Below, piece by piece: positions 19,768-28,840 of a stretch of 64,000 nucleotides of DNA. The stretch comes from an uncultured Bacteroides sp. Its GTDB lineage: Bacteria > Bacillota > Clostridia > Lachnospirales > Lachnospiraceae. The stretch spans positions 1-64,000 of the forward strand of contig CAMECH010000004.1 of NCBI GenBank assembly GCA_945913015.1. The letters are read 5' to 3'. The notes under the pieces were generated by a model. The model searched no databases. It had not been told where the DNA came from and saw nothing but the letters and a program-made list of their open reading frames with translations. Positions within the stretch are counted from its first letter, which is position 1. Each line of letters opens with the position of its first letter. Both the position numbers and the translations under genes were made by a program.

Positions 19768-20244
19768 ATGGCATTAAGAAACATAAGAGTATTGGGCGAG
19801 GATGGAGACGAGGTTCTTCATAAAACTGCAAAGGAAGTTACTGAGATGACACCGAAGATTCAGGAGCTTATTGATGATATGTTTGATACCATGTATGAGG
19901 CAAATGGAGTAGGACTTGCAGCACCTCAGGTCGGAATAAGAAAAAGAATTGTTGTAATCGACTGTGGTGACCAGCCGTTAGTGTTGATAAATCCCGTTAT
20001 TCTTGAGACAAGCGGCGAGCAGACGGGAACGGAAGGCTGCTTAAGTGTTCCGGGCAAATGTGGTACAGTTACACGCCCTGATTATGCAAAGGTAAGAGCT
20101 CTTGATGAGAATATGGAAGAATTTGAGGTTGAGGGAACAGAACTTCTGGCAAGATGTCTTTGCCATGAGATTGACCACCTTGACGGAGTTATGTATGTAG
20201 ATAAGGTTGAAGGCGAGCTTGTCAACGCTGACAGTGAAGAATAG
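19768..20244 (+). CDS. def: Peptide deformylase
   Basis: Removes the formyl group from the N-terminal Met of new proteins. The 158 residues contain all three motifs: GVGLAAPQVG near 46, EGCLSVP near 89 (metal-ligand Cys) and HEIDH near 131 (two His ligands and catalytic Glu). It is paired with fmt, which adds the formyl group. The stop codon TAG is the first triplet of a 29-base stretch that recurs at 57519-57547. Confidence 0.98.
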   Translation: MALRNIRVLGEDGDEVLHKTAKEVTEMTPKIQELIDDMFDTMYEANGVGLAAPQVGIRKRIVVIDCGDQPLVLINPVILETSGEQTGTEGCLSVPGKCGTVTRPDYAKVRALDENMEEFEVEGTELLARCLCHEIDHLDGVMYVDKVEGELVNADSEE

Positions 20245-20270
20245 TATGAAAAATATGCCCGATGGCATAT
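20242..20270. repeat. 29-base sequence identical to 57519-57547
   Basis: Positions 20242-20270 and 57519-57547 are identical over 29 bases. The shared part includes a small hairpin, ATATGCC-CGAT-GGCATAT (20253-20270). At 57521 it is the left arm of a 16-bp perfect palindrome; here the right arm is cut short. It sits between def and fmt, starting on the def stop codon. Confidence 0.85.
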
Positions 20271-20287
20271 AAATGATTGGAGAGGTT

Positions 20288-21229
20288 ATGAAGGTTGTTT
20301 TCATGGGAACACCGGATTTTGCGGTGCAAACGCTCGAAAAAATTATTGAAGCAGGCCATGAGGTTGCCGGTGTTGTTACACAGCCGGACAAGCCGAAGGG
20401 AAGAAGCGGTACGCTTGCAATGTCACCGGTGAAAGAGACGGCATTGAAGTATGGACTGAAGATTTACCAGCCGCAAAAAATACGCAATAATGCTGAGTTT
20501 TACAACGAAATGAAGCAGATTAATCCTGATGTTATGGTTGTGGTGGCGTTTGGACAGATGCTTCCGGATGAGATTCTCGAACTTCCGAAGTATGGATGTA
20601 TCAATGTACACGCATCGCTGCTTCCGGCATACAGAGGGGCAGCACCGATTCAATGGGCCGTAATTGACGGGCTTAAAGAGACCGGTGTCACAACAATGCA
20701 GATGGATTCCGGAATAGATACGGGCGATATCATAATGCAGACAAAGGTTGCGCTTGATGCCAAAGAGACAGGCGGAAGTCTTTTTGATAAGCTGAGTGTG
20801 GAAGGTGCCGTGCTGCTTGTAAAAACGCTTGAGGCAATTAAAAACAAAACTGCACAGAGAACAAAACAGGATGACAGCAAATCAAATTATGTCAAAATGT
20901 TTACAAAGGCAACAGGTGCGATTGATTTTACACAGAGCGCAGAATACATTGAGCGCCTGATACGCGGTTTAAATCCGTGGCCGAGTGCATATACTCATCT
21001 GGATGGCAAAACACTCAAAATATGGGATGCAGACGTATGCAATGTGACAGATGAAGCGGATGCGGCACCGGCCGGAACAGTGTTTGATGTTACAAAGAGT
21101 GGATTTAAGGTAAAGTGCGGCAGTGGTGCGCTTCAGATTAATGAACTTCAGCTTGAAGGAAAGAAAAGAATGCCGGCAGATGCATTTTTAAGAGGGTTCA
21201 GGCTTGAAAACGGATGTCTGCTTGGTTGA
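20288..21229 (+). CDS. fmt: Methionyl-tRNA formyltransferase
   Basis: Formylates Met-tRNA(fMet) with 10-formyl-THF, the product of fhs upstream. 313 residues: N-terminal formyltransferase fold with VVFMGTPDFA, the catalytic HASLLPAYRGAAPIQWA block near 107 and a C-terminal tRNA-binding OB-like domain. ATG 20288 follows GGAGAGG (20279-20285); ATG 20273 would place that site inside the gene. Confidence 0.97.
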   Translation: MKVVFMGTPDFAVQTLEKIIEAGHEVAGVVTQPDKPKGRSGTLAMSPVKETALKYGLKIYQPQKIRNNAEFYNEMKQINPDVMVVVAFGQMLPDEILELPKYGCINVHASLLPAYRGAAPIQWAVIDGLKETGVTTMQMDSGIDTGDIIMQTKVALDAKETGGSLFDKLSVEGAVLLVKTLEAIKNKTAQRTKQDDSKSNYVKMFTKATGAIDFTQSAEYIERLIRGLNPWPSAYTHLDGKTLKIWDADVCNVTDEADAAPAGTVFDVTKSGFKVKCGSGALQINELQLEGKKRMPADAFLRGFRLENGCLLG

Positions 21230-21265
21230 GGATGAATAAAAGTTGTCCTCGGAATGGAGGTTATT

Positions 21266-21973
21266 ATGGGTTACGGTTATTATTACTACGGAATGGATCC
21301 TATGTATTTGCTTATTGTGCTGTCATGCATTATTGCATTGATAGCACAGATTAAGGTCAAATCAACGTATTCAAAATATTCAAATTACAGAGCTGGTTCG
21401 GGACTTACAGGTGCGGATGCTGCAAGAAGGATTCTTGAGATGAACGGAATTTATGATGTTATTGTTGAACATGTTCCGGGGAGTCTTACGGATCATTATG
21501 ACCCGAGAAGCAAAACGCTGCGTCTTTCAGACTCGGTTTACGGTTCTTCATCGATTGCCGCAATAGGTGTTGCTGCACATGAGTGCGGACATGCAATCCA
21601 GCATAATGTCGGATATGCACCGCTCGTAATCCGCAATTCAATCGTTCCTGTTGTAAATATTGCATCACAGCTTTCGTGGCTGTTTATTCTGGCAGGACTT
21701 TTCTTTGGAACGGCACCTGTACTCATTAAAGTCGGTATAATCATGTTTTCGCTGTCTGTACTTTTCCAGCTTATTACACTTCCTGTCGAGTTTAATGCGT
21801 CAGGACGTGCACTTTCCATTCTGTCTGATTCAGGAATGCTTTATCCGGATGAGGTCGCAGGTGCGAAAAAGGTACTTTCCGCTGCTGCCATGACATATGT
21901 TGCCGCAGCCCTTACTGCTGTATTACAGCTTTTGAGGCTGATTATGCTGTTTGGACGCAGGAGTGATGACTGA
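21266..21973 (+). CDS. Zinc metallopeptidase, YugP family
   Basis: A 235-residue membrane protease with HECGH near residue 103 (HExxH zinc motif, followed by AIQHNVGY) and several hydrophobic segments: near the N-terminus, about 125-175, and at the C-terminus. YugP-like proteins are HtpX-like membrane proteases of unknown substrate. The first residues are Tyr/Gly-rich (GYGYYYYG). ATG 21266 lies five bases after GGAGG (21256-21260). It sits between fmt and rsmB in the translation gene run. Confidence 0.88.
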   Translation: MGYGYYYYGMDPMYLLIVLSCIIALIAQIKVKSTYSKYSNYRAGSGLTGADAARRILEMNGIYDVIVEHVPGSLTDHYDPRSKTLRLSDSVYGSSSIAAIGVAAHECGHAIQHNVGYAPLVIRNSIVPVVNIASQLSWLFILAGLFFGTAPVLIKVGIIMFSLSVLFQLITLPVEFNASGRALSILSDSGMLYPDEVAGAKKVLSAAAMTYVAAALTAVLQLLRLIMLFGRRSDD

Positions 21974-21975
21974 TA

Positions 21976-23361
21976 ATGAAAAGCAACGATAAAAATCCGG
22001 AAACTGTAAGTAATGTAAATCAGCGTGAAATAGTACTTGATTTACTTCTCGAAAACGAGAAAACCCCCGGTCACTTCAATGTACTAATAAAACAGGCACT
22101 TGATAAATATCAGTATCTGTTAAAGCCACAGAGGGCATTTATATCAAGGCTGGCAGAAGGTACTCTTGAAAAGCAGATAGAAGAGGACTGGCTCATTAAT
22201 CAGGTGTCAAAAACCAAAGTCTGCAAAATGAAGCCTGTTATAAGAAATATATTGAGAATGTCGGTCTACCAGCTGAAATATATGGACAATGTACCGGTAT
22301 CAGCCGTGTGCAATGAAGCGGTCAGGCTTGCAGCAAAACGCGGATTTGCTCCGCTTAAAGGATTTGTCAACGGAGTCCTTAGAAATCTTTCAAGAAGTAT
22401 TGATGATATTGCGTATCCTTCAAGGGATAAGGATTTTGTGTCTTACTGCAGTGTGAAATATTCAATGCCTGAATTTCTTGTGGAACATTTTATTAAAGAA
22501 TGCGGAACACAAAATGCAGAAAAAATAATGCAGGGCTTTGATGAAGATAAAAAACTTTATATACGCTGCAACAGAAATCTTATTACTCCGGAAGAATTGA
22601 AAGCAAGGCTTGAAAAGGAAAATGTTGCCGTAAAGGATACGATTGTACCATATGCATTTGAAATAAGCGGTTATGACTATCTTGCAGGTCTGGATTCTTT
22701 TGAGGACGGGCTTTTTCAGGTACAGGATATAAGCTCCATTCTTGCAGGACTTGCAGTAAAAGCGAACAAGGGTGATTTCATCATTGATGTATGTGCATCA
22801 CCCGGCGGGAAAAGCCTGCATGCAGCCGAAAGAGCAGAAGGTGTTACTGTCGAGGCGAGAGATGTAAGTGAAAAAAAAGCTGAGCTGATTGAAGATAATA
22901 TTGAAAGAATGAAAGCCTTTAATGTGCGGACTAAGGTATGGGATGCGACTGTTAAGGATGAGTCTGTAAAAGATATGGCTGATATACTTATATGTGATGT
23001 TCCGTGCTCAGGACTTGGCATAATCGGACGCAAGGCTGACATAAGATATAATATTACACAGGATAAACTGAATTCGCTTGTGGAACTGCAAAGGCAGATA
23101 CTCTCGGCGTCAAGTGAATACGTAAAGCCGGGAGGTTTTATTGTTTACAGCACATGTACAATCAATCGGGCGGAAAATCTTGATAATGTATTATGGTTTA
23201 CTGAAAATTTCCCGTATGAGCTTGACAGCATTGAGGATGATTACCCTATGTTAAATCAGGATACACTTAAAAAAGGGTATGTACAACTGCTTCCGGGAGT
23301 GGATGGTACGGATGGATTTTTTATTGCCAGATTAAAAAGGAAAGATAATGGGAAAAACTAA
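21976..23361 (+). CDS. rsmB: 16S rRNA m5C967 methyltransferase RsmB
   Basis: 461 residues. An N-terminal NusB-like RNA-binding domain (about 15-140) is fused to a Rossmann methyltransferase: SAM site DVCASPGGKS near 270, motif IV DVPCSGLG near 340 and motif VI STCT near 392 with the catalytic Cys. It starts three bases after the protease gene and overlaps rlmN by 14 bases, so the genes are translationally linked. Confidence 0.96.
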   Translation: MKSNDKNPETVSNVNQREIVLDLLLENEKTPGHFNVLIKQALDKYQYLLKPQRAFISRLAEGTLEKQIEEDWLINQVSKTKVCKMKPVIRNILRMSVYQLKYMDNVPVSAVCNEAVRLAAKRGFAPLKGFVNGVLRNLSRSIDDIAYPSRDKDFVSYCSVKYSMPEFLVEHFIKECGTQNAEKIMQGFDEDKKLYIRCNRNLITPEELKARLEKENVAVKDTIVPYAFEISGYDYLAGLDSFEDGLFQVQDISSILAGLAVKANKGDFIIDVCASPGGKSLHAAERAEGVTVEARDVSEKKAELIEDNIERMKAFNVRTKVWDATVKDESVKDMADILICDVPCSGLGIIGRKADIRYNITQDKLNSLVELQRQILSASSEYVKPGGFIVYSTCTINRAENLDNVLWFTENFPYELDSIEDDYPMLNQDTLKKGYVQLLPGVDGTDGFFIARLKRKDNGKN

Positions 23362-24436
23362 TTACGACATAAAATCAATGACGCTTAGTGAGCTGGAAAG
23401 CTTAATTGAAAGCATGGGTGATAAAAAGTTTCGTGCTAAGCAGATATATCAGTGGATACATCAGAAGCTTGTGACAGATTATGATGAGATGACCAATGTG
23501 CCGTCAGACTTACGCAAAAGACTCAAAGAAAGCTATCCGCTTGCAGTATTGGAGCCTGTGCGCGTACAGACATCAAAAATTGACGGTACATCAAAGTATC
23601 TGTTCAGACTTTCTGACGGAAATCTTATTGAGAGCGTACGGATGCATTATCATCACGGCAATTCGGTATGTATCTCGTCGCAGATTGGGTGCAGGATGGG
23701 ATGCCGCTTCTGTGCGTCAACAATTGACGGGCTTGTAAGAGGGCTTATGCCGTCTGAGATGCTTGAACAGATTTACCGCATACAGGCGATTACAAATGAA
23801 CGTGTTGATAATGTTGTTGTGATGGGCTCCGGTGAACCGTTTGATAATTTTGATAATCTTTTAAGATTTATGGAGCTTCTGAATGATGAGAACGGTCTTA
23901 ATATAAGCGCAAGAAATCTTACGGTTTCCACATGCGGAATCGTGCCTAAGATATATGAGCTGGCAAACCTTAAGCCACAGATAACCCTTGCGATATCACT
24001 TCACTCACCGAATGATGAACTCAGAAAATCAATAATGCCGGTTGCCAATAAGTATTCCATCCGTGAGATAATGGATGCGTGCAGATATTATGTTGAAAAG
24101 ACGGGCAGAAGAATCACATTTGAATACAGTCTTGTAAAAGATGTGAATGATTCTGCAGAATGTGCAATGCAGCTTGTGGAACTGATTAAGAATATCAAGT
24201 GCCATGTGAATCTTATACCGGTCAATCCAATCAAAGAAAGGGATTACAGGCAGACAACGCAGCCGGGTGTTCAGAGATTTAAAAATAGACTTGAAAAATG
24301 CGGGATAAATGTTACTATTAGAAGAGAGATGGGGCGTGATATTGACGGAGCCTGCGGACAACTGCGAAGAAGCTATATGGAAAGGGACGGCGGCGACGGC
24401 CCTGAAGCGGGTTTGCAGACAGGAGATAAGCCCTGA
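23348..24436 (+). CDS. rlmN: Dual-specificity RNA methyltransferase RlmN
   Basis: Radical SAM enzyme methylating C2 of A2503 in 23S rRNA and A37 of some tRNAs. 362 residues with CxxxCxxC at about 115-122 (CRMGCRFC), GEPFDNFDN, and the C-terminal resolving Cys in DGACGQL near 336. The last 20 or so residues are hydrophilic and look like a lineage-specific tail. The start lies inside rsmB. Confidence 0.97.
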   Translation: MGKTNYDIKSMTLSELESLIESMGDKKFRAKQIYQWIHQKLVTDYDEMTNVPSDLRKRLKESYPLAVLEPVRVQTSKIDGTSKYLFRLSDGNLIESVRMHYHHGNSVCISSQIGCRMGCRFCASTIDGLVRGLMPSEMLEQIYRIQAITNERVDNVVVMGSGEPFDNFDNLLRFMELLNDENGLNISARNLTVSTCGIVPKIYELANLKPQITLAISLHSPNDELRKSIMPVANKYSIREIMDACRYYVEKTGRRITFEYSLVKDVNDSAECAMQLVELIKNIKCHVNLIPVNPIKERDYRQTTQPGVQRFKNRLEKCGINVTIRREMGRDIDGACGQLRRSYMERDGGDGPEAGLQTGDKP

Positions 24437-24469
24437 TAATTACTATTGATTTGTTTAGGAGGTTTGAAC

Positions 24470-25189
24470 ATGAAGGCGTGCGCTCTGACGGATGTTGGAG
24501 TAACAAGGTCCGTAAATCAGGATTTTGTTTTCTATTCCACAAGTCCGGTTGGAAATCTGCCTAATTTGTTTATTCTGGCTGATGGCATGGGCGGTCACAA
24601 GGCCGGCGACATGGCATCGAGATATACAGTTGAGACATTAGTGGATTTGGTTACAAATGCAGAGGAAAAAGATCCGATAAGTATTATCAATAATGGTATA
24701 CAGCGGGTTAACAGTGATATCCTTAATAAAGCCAAAGAGTCTGAGGACTATAACGGCATGGGAACAACGCTTGTTGTATCATGCATAAAGGACTCGATAC
24801 TCCATGTTGCCAATGTGGGTGACAGCAGATTATATATACTTGATGGAGATTTAAAGCAGGTCACAAGAGACCACTCTCTTGTGGAGGAGATGGTTACAAG
24901 GGGAGCCATAGACCGTAAATCTGCAAGACATCATGAACAGAAAAATATGATAACAAGAGCAATCGGTGGGGACGATTCGGTACTTCCTGATTTCTTCCCG
25001 GTAGATATAAAACCGGGCAATAAGGTGCTAATGTGTTCTGACGGACTGACTAACATGGTTGAGGATGCCGTTATAGAGAAGATATTAAAGAACACGCAGG
25101 ATATTGAGGAAGCAGCAAGAATGCTGGTTGACCTTGCTAATGATAATGGTGGCAGAGATAATGTGTCGGTCATAATCATTGAATACTGA
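24470..25189 (+). CDS. prpC: PP2C-family protein phosphatase (PrpC/Stp)
   Basis: Mn-dependent Ser/Thr phosphatase that reverses PrkC-type phosphorylation. The 239 residues hold the PP2C metal motifs: ALTDVGVTRSVNQD at the start, ADGMGGH near 35-41, NVGDSRLY, SDGLTNMV and GGRDNVSVI at the end. ATG 24470 follows AGGAGG (24458-24463). It precedes the kinase gene by 42 bases, the standard phosphatase-kinase pairing. Confidence 0.96.
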   Translation: MKACALTDVGVTRSVNQDFVFYSTSPVGNLPNLFILADGMGGHKAGDMASRYTVETLVDLVTNAEEKDPISIINNGIQRVNSDILNKAKESEDYNGMGTTLVVSCIKDSILHVANVGDSRLYILDGDLKQVTRDHSLVEEMVTRGAIDRKSARHHEQKNMITRAIGGDDSVLPDFFPVDIKPGNKVLMCSDGLTNMVEDAVIEKILKNTQDIEEAARMLVDLANDNGGRDNVSVIIIEY

Positions 25190-25231
25190 TATGAAAAGTA
25201 ATGCGTAATAATACGGAGTGTGGAGGAATTT

Positions 25232-27184
25232 ATGTTAAGAAAAGGAATGTTTTTGGCTGATAGATATGAAATTATTGAGCAGATTGGCACCGGCGGAATG
25301 TCAGATGTATACAAGGCAAAGTGCCATAAGCTTAACAGATATGTTGCCATTAAGGTAATGAAGGCGGAATTCAGTCAGGATAAGAACTTTGTATCCAAAT
25401 TTATTATTGAGGCACAGTCAGCGGCAGGACTTACACATCCTAACGTGGTAAGCGTATATGATGTAGGTGATGAAGACGGCATTTATTATATTGTAATGGA
25501 GCTTGTTGAGGGAATAACTCTCAAAAAATATATTGAAAAGAAGGGCAGCCTTACAAGCAAGGAGGCTGTAAGTATAGCAATTCAGGTGGCACAGGGTATG
25601 GAAGCTGCACACAGCCATCATATTGTGCACCGTGACATTAAGCCTCAGAATATCATTATTTCAAAGGAAGGCAAAGTCAAGGTTACGGATTTTGGTATTG
25701 CCCGTGCTGCTTCTTCACAGACAATCAGTTCGTCAGCCATGGGGTCTGTTCATTACATTTCACCTGAACAGGCGCGTGGCGGTTACAGCGATGAAAAGAG
25801 TGATATTTATTCGTTTGGTATCACCCTGTATGAAATGCTTACGGGAACGGTTCCGTTTGACGGCGATTCGACAGTATCGGTTGCGGTACAGCATATTCAG
25901 GATGAGATTCTTCCTCCGTCAAGAATGGTTGACGGAATACCGATAAGCGTTGACCAGATTGTAATGAAATGTACACAGAAGAAAACTGAGAGAAGATATC
26001 AGAGTGCAACAGAGCTTATTGCAGATCTGAAGAAATCGCTTGTAATGCCGGACGTCAATTTTGTACAGATGGCTCCGACGTACGATATGCCGGAGGATGA
26101 TGCGCTGCTTGATGATGTATCAGCTTCGACAGGCAGTAACGCTAAAAACAGGGCATCAGCAGGTAAAGCCAACGCAGGAAGAAATGCTTCACAGAACAGA
26201 GCTGCAGAAGAAGATGATTTTGACGATATTGAAGATATTGATGATTTTGACAATATTGACGATTATGATGACTATGAAGCTCCTAAGCGCGGTCGTAATG
26301 ATGACGATGATAATGAAGCCGGTGAAAAGATGGATGCCGTTATGAAGTGGGTAGGACTTGGAATAGCAGCATTGATTATAATCATCACAATTTTTATTGT
26401 CGTAAAGCTTATGGATGTTATCGGAGCTGCGTCAGGTACTTCGGACGGTGGGCAGGTTACGCAGAAAGCAGAGGTTACAACAGTTGATCCGGCAACGCTT
26501 GTCACTGTGCCGTCTGTAACAGGACTTACTGAGGATGCCGCAAAAAAGGCGCTCAATGCAGTAAATCTTGGCTGTAAAGTCAGCAGACAGCCTTCTGATA
26601 CTGTTGCAGAGGGATATGTTATATCCCAGAGCCAGAAGGAAAATACAAAGATTGCCAAAAATTCAACTGTGACAATATCAGTAAGTTCAGGTTCAAATGC
26701 GACAAGCATGGTTAATGTTGTCGGAAAGGCAGAGGACGAAGCTGTTTCGGCAATTACCGGAGCAGGTTTTGCGTCACCTGTGATAGACTATGATTATAGT
26801 GACAAGGTTGAACAGGGATATGTAATAAGCCAGTCACCGGCTGCCAATGCAAGTGTTAAGTCGGGTGATACAATAAAAATTGTTGTAAGCCGTGGTAAAG
26901 AGTCAAAGATGGTTAAGGTGCCAAATGTTGTAAATATGTCAGAAAATCAGGCAAGACAGACACTTGATGCTCTCGGACTCAATGTTGTGCTTTCAAAAAC
27001 ACAGGTTATGAGTGATAAAATACCTTATGGATATGTTGCGGCACAGAACTATTCTGAAGGCAAGGAGGTAGCAGAAGGAACAACAATTGAACTTACAATG
27101 AGTATAGGGCTCGGTGTTCCTACAGTAACGCTACCACAGACAGCTACGCCACAGACAACTGTTCCGGCAGTTACGGGTAATTAA
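25232..27184 (+). CDS. prkC: PASTA-domain Ser/Thr protein kinase (PrkC/Stk family)
   Basis: A 650-residue transmembrane kinase that senses cell-wall muropeptides or lipid II. The cytoplasmic kinase domain (11-270) has GTGGMSDVY, catalytic K41, HRD at 133-135 and DFG at 153-155. A highly acidic Asp-rich juxtamembrane stretch (about 325-350) and one membrane helix (about 371-396) follow, then three extracellular PASTA repeats (about 420-635) and a Thr/Pro-rich tail. ATG 25232 follows GGAGG at 25222-25226. Likely targets in this window include IreB (42029). The acidic juxtamembrane run is longer than usual. Confidence 0.97.
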   Translation: MLRKGMFLADRYEIIEQIGTGGMSDVYKAKCHKLNRYVAIKVMKAEFSQDKNFVSKFIIEAQSAAGLTHPNVVSVYDVGDEDGIYYIVMELVEGITLKKYIEKKGSLTSKEAVSIAIQVAQGMEAAHSHHIVHRDIKPQNIIISKEGKVKVTDFGIARAASSQTISSSAMGSVHYISPEQARGGYSDEKSDIYSFGITLYEMLTGTVPFDGDSTVSVAVQHIQDEILPPSRMVDGIPISVDQIVMKCTQKKTERRYQSATELIADLKKSLVMPDVNFVQMAPTYDMPEDDALLDDVSASTGSNAKNRASAGKANAGRNASQNRAAEEDDFDDIEDIDDFDNIDDYDDYEAPKRGRNDDDDNEAGEKMDAVMKWVGLGIAALIIIITIFIVVKLMDVIGAASGTSDGGQVTQKAEVTTVDPATLVTVPSVTGLTEDAAKKALNAVNLGCKVSRQPSDTVAEGYVISQSQKENTKIAKNSTVTISVSSGSNATSMVNVVGKAEDEAVSAITGAGFASPVIDYDYSDKVEQGYVISQSPAANASVKSGDTIKIVVSRGKESKMVKVPNVVNMSENQARQTLDALGLNVVLSKTQVMSDKIPYGYVAAQNYSEGKEVAEGTTIELTMSIGLGVPTVTLPQTATPQTTVPAVTGN

Positions 27185-27187
27185 TTG

Positions 27188-28069
27188 ATGACGGGTAAGA
27201 TAATCAAAGGAATTGCAGGCTTTTATTACGTTCATGTTGTCGGAATGGGCGTGTTTGAGTGCAAGGCAAAGGGCATTTTGCGCAATAAAAAGATAAAACC
27301 GCTGGTAGGTGACAATGTAGAGATTGACATTCTTGACAGGCAGGAATTCCTTGGCAACATTATAGAAGTGCTGCCAAGGAAAAATGCTTTAATAAGACCT
27401 GCTGTAGCCAATGTGGATCAGGCACTTGTTGTATTTGCGGTATCACATCCGAATCCGAATTATAATCTGCTTGACAGATTTATTGTTATGATGCAGAAGC
27501 AGGATATAGACACTGTTGTGTGCTTCAGTAAAAAAGATCTGGCAGATGACAAAAAGCTTCAGGAGATTGAGGACATATACAGAAAATGCGGATGCAGGCT
27601 TCAGTTTATCAGTGTTATGAGCAAAGAGGGAATTGACGATGTGCTTCGCCCGCTGCTTTCAGGAAAAACAACTGTTTTTGCGGGGCCTTCCGGTGTGGGA
27701 AAATCTTCGCTTACCAATGAACTGCTTTCACAGTCAAAAATGGAGATAGGTTCGGTAAGTGAGAAAATCGGGCGCGGACGGCATACAACGAGACATTCGG
27801 AAATCATCAACATAGAAGGCGATACATATATAATGGATACGCCGGGATTTACATCATTTTATGTAAGTGATATTGAGGCTGAATATCTTAAGTACTATTT
27901 TGATGAGTTTGAAGCCTATGAGGGCAAGTGCCGCTTTAACGGATGCGTTCATATAAATGAGCCGGACTGCGCAGTTAAACAGGCTGTTGAAGAAGGGCTC
28001 ATAAGCAGAGTGAGATATAACAATTATATTGAAATATATAACGAATTAAAGGAACAGAGGAAGTATTAA
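27188..28069 (+). CDS. rsgA: Ribosome small-subunit GTPase RsgA
   Basis: Late 30S assembly factor. 293 residues: N-terminal OB fold, circularly permuted GTPase with G4-like SKKDL before G1 GPSGVGKSS near 165 and G3 DTPGF, and a C-terminal zinc site CxxxxCxHxxxxxC near 247-260. It follows prkC by three bases with no clear ribosome site, so coupled translation is likely. TTG 27185 directly precedes ATG 27188 and is an alternative. Confidence 0.96.
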   Translation: MTGKIIKGIAGFYYVHVVGMGVFECKAKGILRNKKIKPLVGDNVEIDILDRQEFLGNIIEVLPRKNALIRPAVANVDQALVVFAVSHPNPNYNLLDRFIVMMQKQDIDTVVCFSKKDLADDKKLQEIEDIYRKCGCRLQFISVMSKEGIDDVLRPLLSGKTTVFAGPSGVGKSSLTNELLSQSKMEIGSVSEKIGRGRHTTRHSEIINIEGDTYIMDTPGFTSFYVSDIEAEYLKYYFDEFEAYEGKCRFNGCVHINEPDCAVKQAVEEGLISRVRYNNYIEIYNELKEQRKY

Positions 28070-28719
28070 TGAATATTTTATCGCCATCTATATTGTCGGC
28101 AGATTTCTGCAGACTCGGAGAAGAAATTAATGATGTTGTACAGGCGGGGGCACAGTATATTCATGTGGATGTAATGGACGGAATTTTTGTTCCGAGCATT
28201 TCCTATGGTATGCCTGTAATAAAATCCATAAGAAAGGCAACGAACGCAGTGTTTGATGTGCATCTTATGATAACTGAGCCCGGAAGATACATTAAAGAAT
28301 TTGTTGAGTCCGGAGCAGATATAATAACAGTTCATGTGGAGGCATGCCGGGATACTGCGGAAACAATACGTGATATAAAAAATGCCGGAGTAAAGGCGGC
28401 AGTGGCACTTAATCCGGAAACACCGGTTGAAAAGGTGATGCCGTATCTTGATGAAGTTGATATGGTTCTGGTCATGAGTGTTCATCCGGGGTTCGGAGGA
28501 CAGAAATTTATACCTGACGTACTCGATAAGGTGAGAATAATCCGTAATTATTTTAATGAGAATAAAATGAATACGGATATCGAGATAGACGGAGGTATCA
28601 ATTTTGACAATGCCGGACAGGCACTTGATGCAGGAGTAAATATTCTTGTCGCAGGTTCTTCTGTATACAGGGGTAATCCGGCTGAAAATACAAAGCGTTT
28701 TCTTGAAATTATGAGATGA
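28069..28719 (+). CDS. rpe: Ribulose-phosphate 3-epimerase
   Basis: Interconverts ribulose 5-phosphate and xylulose 5-phosphate. A 216-residue TIM barrel with HVDVMDGIFVPSISYG near 32-47, HLM, MSVHPGFGGQKF and DGGIN near the C-terminus. The start overlaps the rsgA stop (TAATG). Last gene of the run beginning with fhs, followed at once by a terminator. Confidence 0.98.
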   Translation: MNILSPSILSADFCRLGEEINDVVQAGAQYIHVDVMDGIFVPSISYGMPVIKSIRKATNAVFDVHLMITEPGRYIKEFVESGADIITVHVEACRDTAETIRDIKNAGVKAAVALNPETPVEKVMPYLDEVDMVLVMSVHPGFGGQKFIPDVLDKVRIIRNYFNENKMNTDIEIDGGINFDNAGQALDAGVNILVAGSSVYRGNPAENTKRFLEIMR

Positions 28720-28730
28720 TAAATTAACAG

Positions 28731-28766
28731 GGCAGGTACAGATAAGAGGTTGTACCTGCCTTTATC
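28731..28766 (+). terminator. Terminator after rpe
   Basis: Perfect 10-bp stem GGCAGGTACA (28731-28740) and TGTACCTGCC (28751-28760), followed by TTTATCTT. It separates the plus-strand run from convergent sigG. Confidence 0.9.
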
Positions 28767-28780
28767 TTATTATTTGTAAG

Positions 28781-28840
28781 TCTTTTATAACTGATTCTTT
28801 TATAACTGATTCTGTTATAATGGATTCTGTTATGACAGAT
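28781..28840. repeat. Four 15-bp tandem repeats over the sigG stop codon
   Basis: Units at 28781-28795 and 28796-28810 are identical (TCTTTTATAACTGAT). The units at 28811-28825 and 28826-28840 differ at two and four positions respectively. On the minus strand each unit carries an in-frame TAA, and the unit at 28826-28840 contains the sigG stop itself. Confidence 0.9.

Noticed and set aside
28781..28840. CRISPR-like array
   Set aside because: The 15-bp units are directly adjacent with no spacers; a simple tandem repeat.
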